This document shows positions 30,324 through 40,221 of a stretch of 64,000 nucleotides of DNA, piece by piece. This DNA is from Streptomyces sp. TLI_105. Its GTDB lineage: Bacteria > Actinomycetota > Actinomycetes > Streptomycetales > Streptomycetaceae. Both the position numbers and the translations under genes were made by a program. The notes beneath the pieces were generated by a model, which made no database searches, had not been told where the DNA came from, and was given only the letters and a program-made list of their open reading frames with translations. Each line of letters begins with the position of its first letter. The first letter of the stretch is position 1. Location: contig NZ_FNSM01000001.1 in assembly GCF_900105415.1 (NCBI RefSeq), forward strand, positions 2,580,501 through 2,644,500. The letters run 5' to 3'.

Positions 30324-30818
30324 TCAGCGGTCCGAGACCCGCATCTCGAACCAGGTCGTCTTGCCGCGCGGCGCCAGGTCCACGCCCCAGCGGTCGGCCA
30401 GCTTGTCGACGAGGAAGAGCCCGCGGCCGCTGATGTCGAGCTCGTGCACCGGCATCAGACAGGGCAGTCCCCGCGAGGGGTCGCGCACCTCGATCCGGAT
30501 CCAGCCGCGGCGCCGCTGTAACCGCAGCGCGAAGACGCGGGCGCCGGTGTGCCGGACGGCGTTCCCGACGAGCTCCGAGACGAGCAGCACCGCGTGCTCG
30601 GCGAGCTGGGGGCCGAGCGCCCACTGTCGCAGCAGGACGTGCTGGGTGAGCCTGCGGGCCACCCACGCGGACTCGGGGCGGGACGGCAGCCGGACATCCT
30701 CCTCGGCCGGGTTGCCGTACAACTCCACTGCGTCGGCGGCCTGTTCGTCGTCCGCGACCGGTGACCACCGCGGTGCGGCGGCGCTCGCGCGCTGCCCCGG
30801 TTGTTCCCTACCCGCCAT
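30324..30818 (-). CDS. RsbW-like ATP-binding protein (HATPase)
   Basis: About 164 residues, with a GHKL ATPase fold: N-box ELVGNAVRHTG, G1 DPSRGLP, G2-like GRGLFLVDKLADRWG. No kinase dimerisation domain, so it belongs to the stand-alone RsbW/SpoIIAB-like group abundant in Streptomyces, whose members may act as anti-sigma kinases. No partner sigma or anti-anti-sigma gene is adjacent. ATG 30818 chosen; ATGs at 30827 and 30830 add 3-4 residues, and none has a well-spaced Shine-Dalgarno. Confidence 0.83.
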   Translation of the reverse strand: MAGREQPGQRASAAAPRWSPVADDEQAADAVELYGNPAEEDVRLPSRPESAWVARRLTQHVLLRQWALGPQLAEHAVLLVSELVGNAVRHTGARVFALRLQRRRGWIRIEVRDPSRGLPCLMPVHELDISGRGLFLVDKLADRWGVDLAPRGKTTWFEMRVSDR

Positions 30819-30893
30819 GCCCCCCATCATGGCCGCACGGAGCCCTCCGCGGGGGCCGTTCCGATGGAATCGGCCCCCACCCGTGAAGGATCG

Positions 30894-31661
30894 TCAGGCG
30901 AACTTCGCCTTGCCCGGGCCCTCCTCGACGAAGCTGCGCATCCCGGTCTCGCGGTCCTCGGTCGCGAACAGGGCGGAGAACCAGGTGCGCTCGATGGCGA
31001 GACCGGTGTCGATGTCGGCCTCCAGGCCCTGGTCGATCGCCTCCTTCGCGGCCCGCAGGGCGACGGCCGGACCCTGCGCCAGCTTGGCGGCCCAGGCGTG
31101 CGCCTGGTCGTACACCTCGGCGGCCGGGACGACCCGGTCGACCAGACCGAGCGTCAGGGCCTCGTCGGCCTTCACCATCCGGCCGGTGAAGATGAGGTCC
31201 TTGGCCTTGGAGGGGCCGACGAGCCGGGACAGGCGCTGGGTGCCGCCCGCGCCGGGGATCAGGCCGAGGAGGATCTCCGGCTGGCCCAGCTTGGCGTTGT
31301 CGGCGGCGATCCGGTAGTCGGCGCAGAGCGCGAGCTCGCAGCCGCCGCCCAGCGCGTAACCGGTGATCGCGGCGACGACCGGCTTCGGGATGCGGGCGAC
31401 GGCGGTGAAGGAGTCCTGAAGGGCGCGCGAGCGCTTGACCATGGCCACGTGGTCCATGACCTGCATCTCCTTGATGTCCGCGCCGGCGGCGAACACCTTC
31501 TCGCCGCCGTAGAGGACCACGGCCCGCACGTCGTCGCGGTCGGTCGCCTCCTGGGCCAGCTCGCGCAGCCGGTCCTGGGTGGCGATGTCCAGCGCGTTCA
31601 TCGGGGGGCGGTCGAGGCGGATCGTGCCGACGCCATCGGCGACTTCGAGGTTCACAGTCAT
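30894..31661 (-). CDS. Enoyl-CoA hydratase/isomerase family protein
   Basis: 255 residues, crotonase fold. Oxyanion-hole segment AAGADIKEM; catalytic Glu positions present in GYALGGGCELALCADYR and PEILLGLIPGAGGTQRL, as in true enoyl-CoA hydratases. It should hydrate 2-enoyl-CoA in fatty acid degradation. ATG 31661 lacks any Shine-Dalgarno; TAACCT (TANNNT) ends 7 nt before it, suggesting leaderless mRNA. Monocistronic by position. Confidence 0.9.
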   Translation of the reverse strand: MTVNLEVADGVGTIRLDRPPMNALDIATQDRLRELAQEATDRDDVRAVVLYGGEKVFAAGADIKEMQVMDHVAMVKRSRALQDSFTAVARIPKPVVAAITGYALGGGCELALCADYRIAADNAKLGQPEILLGLIPGAGGTQRLSRLVGPSKAKDLIFTGRMVKADEALTLGLVDRVVPAAEVYDQAHAWAAKLAQGPAVALRAAKEAIDQGLEADIDTGLAIERTWFSALFATEDRETGMRSFVEEGPGKAKFA

Positions 31662-31720
31662 GGGGAAAGGTTAGTGGCGGGGGGTCTGGGGGTCTCCCCC
31701 CAGAAGGCACAGCACGAGAA

Positions 31721-31755
31721 GGGGCCCGGTGCTGTTGCTCACAGCACCGGGCCCC
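31721..31755 (-). terminator. Hairpin terminator after the first L,D-transpeptidase gene
   Basis: GGGGCCCGGTGCTG and CAGCACCGGGCCCC, a 14-bp perfect stem with a 7-nt loop, 23 nt past the stop of the minus-strand gene. Confidence 0.8.
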
Positions 31756-31777
31756 CCTCACTGCGGATCCGACGGAT

Positions 31778-33043
31778 CTAGGCGATCCACTCCGACCAGT
31801 CCATGTTCCAGCCGTTGAGGCCGTTCTCCGGAGTGATCTGCTTGTCCTTGGAGTTCTTCACGATCACGACGTCGCCGATGATCGAGCGGTCGTAGAACCA
31901 GGCGGCCGGCGTCGAGCTGTCGCCCGCGCCCCGCGCGTCCTCCAGGCCGACGCAGCCGTGGCTGACGTTGCTGGAGCCGAAGGTCGAGGACGGCGCCCAG
32001 TAGTTGCCGTGGACGAAGGTGCCCGAGTTGGACAGGCGCATGGCGTGCGGCACGTCCTTGATGTCGTACTCGCCGCCGAAGCCGACCGTGGCCCCGTTCA
32101 TGCGGGTCACCTTGTACTTCTCGCTGATGACCATCTGACCGTTGTACGTGGTCGTGGACGGCGCGCCCGCGGTGATCGGCAGCGTCTTGATGATCGCGCC
32201 GTCCCGCTCGACCTTCATCGTCTTGGCGCTCGCGTCGACGGTGGAGACCTGACGGCGGCCGATGGTGAAGGAGATCGACTTCTTCTGCTTGCCGTAGACA
32301 CCGGGGCGGCCCTCGACGCCGTCCAGGTTCAGCTCGACCGTCACCTTGGTGCCGGCGGCCCAGTAGTCCTCCGGGCGGAAGTCGAGGCGGTCGTTGCCGA
32401 ACCAGTGGCCCTCGATCCGGACGGCCGGGACGGCCGTCACCTTGATGGCCTTCTCGACGGCCTCGGGGTCGGTGATGCCCCGGCTGAAGTTGATGGAGAC
32501 CGGCATGCCGACGCCGACGGTCGAACCGTCCTCGGGCGTGTACTGGCCGATGAAGGTGTTCTTCGGGACCAGCGTGGTGAAGGTGGTGTCCTTCGCCGAC
32601 TCGCGGCCCTCGGTGTCCTTCGCGATCGCGTGGACCTTGTACTGGGTGGCCGCGGCCAGGTGCGCGCTCGGCGACCAGCTGGCGCCGTCCGCGGCGATCT
32701 TGCCCTCGACCTTGTCGCCCTTGGAGTCGGCGACCTCGACGGTGGTCAGCTTGCCCTGCGCCGCGGTGATCTTGAGGGCTCCGCTGGTGGCGACCGAGTC
32801 GGCGCCGTCCTTCGGAAGGATCGTCACGACCGCCTGGGAGGCCGCGTTCTCCTGCTTGCCGCCGCCCTGGGCCGCCGGCCCCTGTCCCCCCGCACCGCCG
32901 CCGGTGGCGGTCTCACCACCGCCGCACGCGGTCAGGACCAGGAGCAGTGCCCCCGCCGCCAGGGCCTGCAGTCCGACGCCCCCGCGTCGGCCGCGCCGCC
33001 CCGTCGCTCCTACCGATGCCCCCGATATCGGCTGCCCGTTCAC
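31778..33043 (-). CDS. L,D-transpeptidase with Ig-like domains (lipoprotein), copy 1
   Basis: 421 residues. Signal/lipobox LTACGGG near residue 40, Gly/Gln-rich linker, two Ig-like domains (about 75-270), then a YkuD domain with the active-site pattern HGNYWAPSSTFGSSNVSHGC, where the final His-Gly-Cys gives the catalytic Cys. It forms 3->3 cross-links in peptidoglycan outside the membrane, like mycobacterial LdtMt2. GTG 33043 preceded by GGGGAGAAGACCACA. A second copy lies directly upstream, 162 nt away. Confidence 0.93.
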   Translation of the reverse strand: MNGQPISGASVGATGRRGRRGGVGLQALAAGALLLVLTACGGGETATGGGAGGQGPAAQGGGKQENAASQAVVTILPKDGADSVATSGALKITAAQGKLTTVEVADSKGDKVEGKIAADGASWSPSAHLAAATQYKVHAIAKDTEGRESAKDTTFTTLVPKNTFIGQYTPEDGSTVGVGMPVSINFSRGITDPEAVEKAIKVTAVPAVRIEGHWFGNDRLDFRPEDYWAAGTKVTVELNLDGVEGRPGVYGKQKKSISFTIGRRQVSTVDASAKTMKVERDGAIIKTLPITAGAPSTTTYNGQMVISEKYKVTRMNGATVGFGGEYDIKDVPHAMRLSNSGTFVHGNYWAPSSTFGSSNVSHGCVGLEDARGAGDSSTPAAWFYDRSIIGDVVIVKNSKDKQITPENGLNGWNMDWSEWIA

Positions 33044-33205
33044 TGTGGTCTTCTCCCCTCGCACGGCCCGGCAATGCCAGGGCCCCACCCCCGTGCGCAT
33101 CCACTCGCGCACACAGCGCTAGATAATCACACCGCAGGACACGAAAGTTCCTCGTGAATGTCACCGTTCGGCACCAGTGGGCGTGATACGGGAGACCGCC
33201 CGGAC

Positions 33206-34435
33206 TCACCTCAGCGCGGAGCCCGCCTTCCACCGGTCCCAGTCCAGGTTCCAGCCGCCGAGGCCGTTGTCGGGGGCGACCTCCTTGTCGTGGGAGTTGA
33301 CCACCTCCACCACGTCGCCGACGAGCGTCCGGTCGAAGAACCAGCCCGCGGGCGAGTCCGCGCTGCCGCCCTTCTCGTCCCGCAGGCCCACGCAGCCGTG
33401 GCTGACGTTGGCGGAGCCGAAGGTGGAGGCCGCCGCCCAGTAGTTGCCGTGCAGGAAGGTCCCCGAGTCGGTCAGACGCATCGCGTGCGGCACGTCCTTG
33501 ATGTCGTACTCGCCGCCGAAGCCGACCGTCCTGCCGTCCATCCGGGTCACGTCGTACAGCTCGGTCACGACCATCTTCCCGTTGTACGTGGTGGTCTTCG
33601 GCGCGCCCGCCGTGACCGGCAGCGTGGCGAGCACCTCGCCGTTCCGCCGGACCTCCATCGTGTGCTCCTCGGCGTCGACCAGGGAGACCTGGGAGCGGCC
33701 GACGGTGAAGCCGACCTTCTTGCGCTGGATGCCGTACACCCCGGGCGCCCCCTCGACGTCCCGCAGCGCGAGCTCGACGGTCACCTTCGTGCCGGGCCGC
33801 CAGTACGCCGCGGGCCGGAAGTCCAGCCGCTCCTTGCCGAACCAGTGGCCGACGACCTCCACCGGCGGCTCCGAGGTGACGCGGACGGCCCGCTCGACCT
33901 CGGCCCGGTTCTCGATCGGCCGGTTGAAGCCGAAGGAGACGATCATGCCGGTGCCGACCGTGGAACGGTTCTCCGGCTTGAAGTAGCCGATGAAGCGGGA
34001 CCCGGGGACGACGGTGGTGAAGGTGGTGTGCCGGGCCGAGCGCCGCCCGTGCCCGTCGAGCGCGACCGCGTCCACGCTGTACTTGGCGGCCAGCGCGAGC
34101 CGGGTGCCCGGCCGGGGCCGCCAGCGCAGCCCGTCCGCCGAGATCTCCCCGGCGACCCCGGCCCGCAGACCGTCCTCGACCTGCACGACCGTCACCCGCT
34201 CCAGCCGTCCGCTGTCCACCCTCACCTCGACGGGCCCGCCGGCCGGCACCGCCCGGCTGCCGTCCTCCGGACTCACCCGGATGACGTCGCCCGGGGCCCG
34301 CGCCTTGCCCGGCAGGCTGATGCCGACGCCCCCCTCGCCGTCCGCCCCGGTGCAGCCCGCGAGGCCCGTCGCAAGCCCCGCCACCAGTCCCGTCGCCACG
34401 AGGGCCCGCCTCGCCCGCTCCCATACAAGTGTCAC
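33206..34435 (-). CDS. L,D-transpeptidase with Ig-like domains (lipoprotein), copy 2
   Basis: 409 residues. Signal ALVATGLVAGLATGLAGC, two Ig-like domains, then a YkuD domain with TYNGKMVVTELYDVTRMDG, FGGEYDIKDVPHAMRL and the catalytic SHGCVGLRDEKG. Same architecture as copy 1 and clearly paralogous, with many identical blocks. GTG 34435 was chosen because it leaves a compact 27-residue signal; no strong Shine-Dalgarno is seen. Divergent from glgX. Confidence 0.92.
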   Translation of the reverse strand: MTLVWERARRALVATGLVAGLATGLAGCTGADGEGGVGISLPGKARAPGDVIRVSPEDGSRAVPAGGPVEVRVDSGRLERVTVVQVEDGLRAGVAGEISADGLRWRPRPGTRLALAAKYSVDAVALDGHGRRSARHTTFTTVVPGSRFIGYFKPENRSTVGTGMIVSFGFNRPIENRAEVERAVRVTSEPPVEVVGHWFGKERLDFRPAAYWRPGTKVTVELALRDVEGAPGVYGIQRKKVGFTVGRSQVSLVDAEEHTMEVRRNGEVLATLPVTAGAPKTTTYNGKMVVTELYDVTRMDGRTVGFGGEYDIKDVPHAMRLTDSGTFLHGNYWAAASTFGSANVSHGCVGLRDEKGGSADSPAGWFFDRTLVGDVVEVVNSHDKEVAPDNGLGGWNLDWDRWKAGSALR

Positions 34436-34599
34436 GCTCGGCCCAACGACGGCCACCCTCCAGGGGAAACGTGCGTGCGGGTCATGTTGGGAGCACGGCC
34501 GTGCGGGCAGAACAGAGGGAGAACCACCCGCGGGAGCGGCGGCCGGGACGTCGCCGCTCCCGCGGGTGCGAGCCCGACGAGCCGCGGGAGGCCGGGACG

Positions 34600-36804
<2,205 letters not shown>

Positions 36805-36813
36805 GGGGGCGGA

Positions 36814-38049
36814 TCAGCGGAGGGTGACGTAACAGGTGTAGTCGCCGGTGACGGTGGAGTCGGGACCGGTGTAGCCCTGGCTGATGCTCGTGCCGCCGTA
36901 GATCTGGTACGAGCCCGAGGGCCGGGCTCCCGAGACCCACGCGGCGGGCGCGGAGCGGAACCGGGCACGGCACTTCTCGCCGGCCGCCGCCTCCCCCACG
37001 CCGGTCGGGTCGCCCTGGACCGTCTTCTCGACCCGTGCGCGACCGAAGACGCGCAGGTCCGCCTCCTTGCCGCAGGGGACCGGCAGGACCCGGTCCATGG
37101 ACCCGAGGCCGGTGTCCAGGGAGGCGCAGGCGCCGGGCTTCAGCACGCCCAGGGTGGTGGTGGCCCGTTCGGCTTCCTGGGACCGCTCACCGGCGGGCAG
37201 GGGCGGCACCGTGGTCCGTCCGTGGTCCGCCAGGGCGTACTCCGCGCGCAGCGAGGTCACCCCGACGAGGACGTCCTGGGCGTGCAGGACGCCGAGCACC
37301 GACCGGAAGTCCGCCTCGGCCCTGACCAGACGGCCGTCCCTGTCGAGGACGACGGTCAGCGGCACCTTGCCGACGACGCCGTGGTCCAGGTGGAACCCGA
37401 TCTCCGGGGGCAGGGCCTCGGCCGCGGTCTCGGCGTAGATCCGCACCTCGTAGCGGCGGCCGCCGTCGGCGGTGTGCTCGGGGCTCCGCTCCGGTTCCGC
37501 GTGGCGCACCACCTCGGCCAGGGTGTGGCCCCAGGGGGCGGTCTCGCCCGCGTACTCCAGGAAACCGTCGACGGTGTCGACGAACTCCATGGAGCCGGAG
37601 GAGGAGTAGCGCAGCCAGGTACCGCGCGAGGTCCGGTAGCTGACGTCGTTCTCCTCGACGGCGTACTGCTCGCGGACGGTGACGCCCGGGGCGCGGCCGA
37701 GGTCCTGGGTCGCCGCCTTCTCGGGGAAGCGGCGCGGGACGTCGACGGACCGCTCGACGCGGGCGGTGTCCTTCGCGTAGTCGAGGACGCCGGTGGTCCG
37801 CTCCACGGCGCTGCCCCCGGCCGAGCCGTAGGTGACGGTGGCGGTGAAGCGGGCCGAGCCGCTCGCGGCGGTCGCCCTCGAAGCGGCGCCCAGCTGGTCC
37901 TCCAGCCGCTCCGCGAAGACCGGCTTGCCGGTCGGCGAGGCCGCCTTCGCGGCCGGTTCCTCCGCCTGCCCGGCCGCCTGGCAGCCGACGGCCGCGAACA
38001 GCAGCGGCAGCGCGAGGGCCGCCGTACGGAATCTTCTGGAATGCCTCAT
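36814..38049 (-). CDS. Secreted lipoprotein, function unknown
   Basis: 411 residues. Lipobox FAAVGC near residue 23. The first 270 residues resemble LppX/LprG-like beta-rich domains (GSARFTATVTYGSAGG, YRTSRGTWLRYSSSG, GKVPLTVVLDRDGRL). The last 120 residues have four cysteines (GACASL, VLPVPCGKEAD, GEKCRARF, DYTCYVTL) like the septum-formation/DUF4333-type tails of actinobacterial lipoproteins. The ATG overlaps the stop of the response-regulator remnant as ATGA. Convergent with glgX, whose stop is 9 nt away. Confidence 0.8.
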   Translation of the reverse strand: MRHSRRFRTAALALPLLFAAVGCQAAGQAEEPAAKAASPTGKPVFAERLEDQLGAASRATAASGSARFTATVTYGSAGGSAVERTTGVLDYAKDTARVERSVDVPRRFPEKAATQDLGRAPGVTVREQYAVEENDVSYRTSRGTWLRYSSSGSMEFVDTVDGFLEYAGETAPWGHTLAEVVRHAEPERSPEHTADGGRRYEVRIYAETAAEALPPEIGFHLDHGVVGKVPLTVVLDRDGRLVRAEADFRSVLGVLHAQDVLVGVTSLRAEYALADHGRTTVPPLPAGERSQEAERATTTLGVLKPGACASLDTGLGSMDRVLPVPCGKEADLRVFGRARVEKTVQGDPTGVGEAAAGEKCRARFRSAPAAWVSGARPSGSYQIYGGTSISQGYTGPDSTVTGDYTCYVTLR

Positions 38050-38393
38050 GGTCGTTCTTCCCGCCCCTGGTCGATCTTCAGATCGGGGATCCTACGGAAC
38101 GTGTCCTTCCGCACGTACGGCGGCCAGGGCGAGGCGGCGGCCGGCGACAGGACCGTACGGCCTGACGCGGCGGCCCGTACCGCCGCGGACAGCTCCTCGC
38201 GGGGCGCGTCCTCCAGGAGGTACCCGGTGGCGCCGGCCTCGATCGCCGGGAGGGTGTCGGTGTCCGTGTCGTACGTGGTGAGGACGAGGGTCCGGGGCCG
38301 GACGCCGGCCATGGCGCTCGAACCGGCATCAGCCGATCGGTCGATGCCGGGATACGACTCCAGGACCGCGAGATCCGCCGACCGGTCCGGCAC
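38046..38393 (-). pseudogene. Truncated NarL/LuxR-type response regulator remnant
   Basis: About 115 codons. The middle (RTLVLTTYDTDTDTLPAIEA, then GATGYLLEDAPREELSAAVR) is unmistakably the second half of a NarL-type receiver domain, but the first half is degenerate (DLAVLESYPGID in place of the phospho-Asp strand), the conserved Lys of GYLLKDA is Glu, and no LuxR helix-turn-helix follows AAASGRTVLSPAAASP. It still overlaps the lipoprotein start by ATGA. Either a decayed gene or a small leader peptide kept for coupling. Confidence 0.65.
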
Positions 38394-38442
38394 GGGAAAA
38401 TCGGATGAGGCGTGTCAGTGGTGAACCGTATGGTCGGACCTG

Positions 38443-40221
38443 ATGCCCGAGAAACCGATCCCCCCGCACCCCGACCGCTCGACGGTCCGTGTCCTGCTCC
38501 GTCTCCGGCCGTACGTGCGGCCCGTGCGGGGTCGGCTCGTGACGGCCGCGATCGTCGCGATCGTCGCCTCCTGTCTGTCGCTCGTCATCCCGATCGTCCT
38601 GAAGTGGCTGGTCGACGGACCCGTCACGGACCGGGACCCCGGGGGCGTCTGGCTCGGCGCGCTGTACCTGCTGCTCCTGGGGATCGCCGAGGCCGTCCTG
38701 TTCGGCTTCCGCCGCTGGCTGGTGGCCCGCCCGCTGTCCGCCGTGGAGGCCAGGATGCGGGCCGACCTGTACGGCAGGCTCCAGCGGCTCCCGATCGCCT
38801 TCCACGACCGGTGGGCCTCCGGACAGCTGCTCTCGCGCGGCACGACGGACCTGATGCTGGTGCGGATGTTCCTGGCCTTCCCGCTGACGTTCCTCCTGGT
38901 CAACGCCGTGACGATCCTCGCCGGTTACGTCCTCCTCCTGACCCAGGACTGGACCCTCGGCCTCGTGCTCCTCACGCCCGTGCTCCCGCTCGTGCTCGCC
39001 TCCAACTTCTTCGAGCGCCGGTACGGGGTGGTGGCGCGGCGGGCCCAGGACCAGGTCGGCGACCTGACGACGGTCGTCGAGGAGAGCGTCCTCGGCATCC
39101 GGATCGTGAAGGGCTTCGGCCGCCACCGCAGCCAGGCGAAGGCCTTCCGCGAACTCTCCGGACACCTCCGCGGCACGGAACTGGCCAAGGCGCGGCTGCT
39201 CGCCATGATCTGGGCCGTCATCACCGTCGTACCGGAACTGGCCATCGGGGCCGCGCTCGTGCTCGGCACGGTCCAGGTCGCCGACGGGGACCTGTCGGCG
39301 GGCACCCTCGTCGCGTTCCTGTCCACGGCCCTGGCGCTGCGCTGGCCGGTGGAGTCGATCGGCTTCCTCCTCGCGATGAGCCAGGAGGCGGCGACCGCCA
39401 CGGAACGCTACTTCGAGGTGATGGACGCCGAGGAGGAACCGGACACGGCCGAGGCCACCGGGGACGGCGGCGTCCCGGACGGGGTCCGCTTCGAGGGCGT
39501 CACCTTCCGCTACCCGGACGCCTCCGAGGAGACGCCCCCCGTCCTGAACGGCATCGACCTCCACATCCGCCCCGGCGAGACCCTGGCCCTGGTCGGCGGC
39601 ACCGGCTCCGGCAAGACGACCCTCACGGCCCTCGTGCCGCGCCTGCACGAGGCGACGGCCGGCCGCATCCTCCTCGACGGCGAGGACATCGCCCTCATGG
39701 AACGGGAGAAGCTCCGCTCCCTCGTCTCCATGGCGTTCGAGGAGCCGACGCTGTTCTCCGCGAGCGTCGGCGAGAACGTCCTGATGGGCGCGGAAGGAGC
39801 CGGCGAACCGGAGCTGCGCCGCGCCCTGGGCGTCGCCCAGGCGGACGGCTTCGTCGACCGGCTGCCCGAGGGGACCGCGACCCAGGTCGGCGAGCAGGGC
39901 CTCAGCCTCTCCGGCGGCCAGCGGCAGCGGCTCGCCCTGGCCCGCGCGGTGGTCGGCAAGCCCCGCTTCCTCGTCCTGGACGACCCGCTCTCGGCGCTCG
40001 ACGTCCACACGGAGGCCCGGGTCGAGGCGGCCCTGCGGGAGGTCCTCAAGGAGACGACGGCCCTGGTCGTGGCGCACCGCCCGTCGACGGTGATGCTCGC
40101 CGACCGGGTCGCGCTGCTCTCGCGCGGCCGGATCGCGGCCGTGGGCACCCATCAGGAACTGCTGCGCAGCAGCGCCGAGTACGCCTGGCTGATGTCCGGC
40201 GAGGGGGACGAGAACCGATGA
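38443..40221 (+). CDS. ABC exporter half, degenerate-site subunit
   Basis: 592 residues: six-helix transmembrane domain (1-330) and ABC ATPase. Walker A GGTGSGKTT and signature LSLSGGQRQRLALARAVV are canonical, but Walker B reads RFLVLDDPLSALD (Asp instead of catalytic Glu) and the Q-loop Gln appears replaced by Glu (MAFEEPTLFS). With the next gene's complementary changes this marks one degenerate ATP site of a heterodimer. Type IV exporter of unknown substrate (lipid, drug or peptide). Coupled to the next gene by ATGA. Confidence 0.92.
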   Translation: MPEKPIPPHPDRSTVRVLLRLRPYVRPVRGRLVTAAIVAIVASCLSLVIPIVLKWLVDGPVTDRDPGGVWLGALYLLLLGIAEAVLFGFRRWLVARPLSAVEARMRADLYGRLQRLPIAFHDRWASGQLLSRGTTDLMLVRMFLAFPLTFLLVNAVTILAGYVLLLTQDWTLGLVLLTPVLPLVLASNFFERRYGVVARRAQDQVGDLTTVVEESVLGIRIVKGFGRHRSQAKAFRELSGHLRGTELAKARLLAMIWAVITVVPELAIGAALVLGTVQVADGDLSAGTLVAFLSTALALRWPVESIGFLLAMSQEAATATERYFEVMDAEEEPDTAEATGDGGVPDGVRFEGVTFRYPDASEETPPVLNGIDLHIRPGETLALVGGTGSGKTTLTALVPRLHEATAGRILLDGEDIALMEREKLRSLVSMAFEEPTLFSASVGENVLMGAEGAGEPELRRALGVAQADGFVDRLPEGTATQVGEQGLSLSGGQRQRLALARAVVGKPRFLVLDDPLSALDVHTEARVEAALREVLKETTALVVAHRPSTVMLADRVALLSRGRIAAVGTHQELLRSSAEYAWLMSGEGDENR

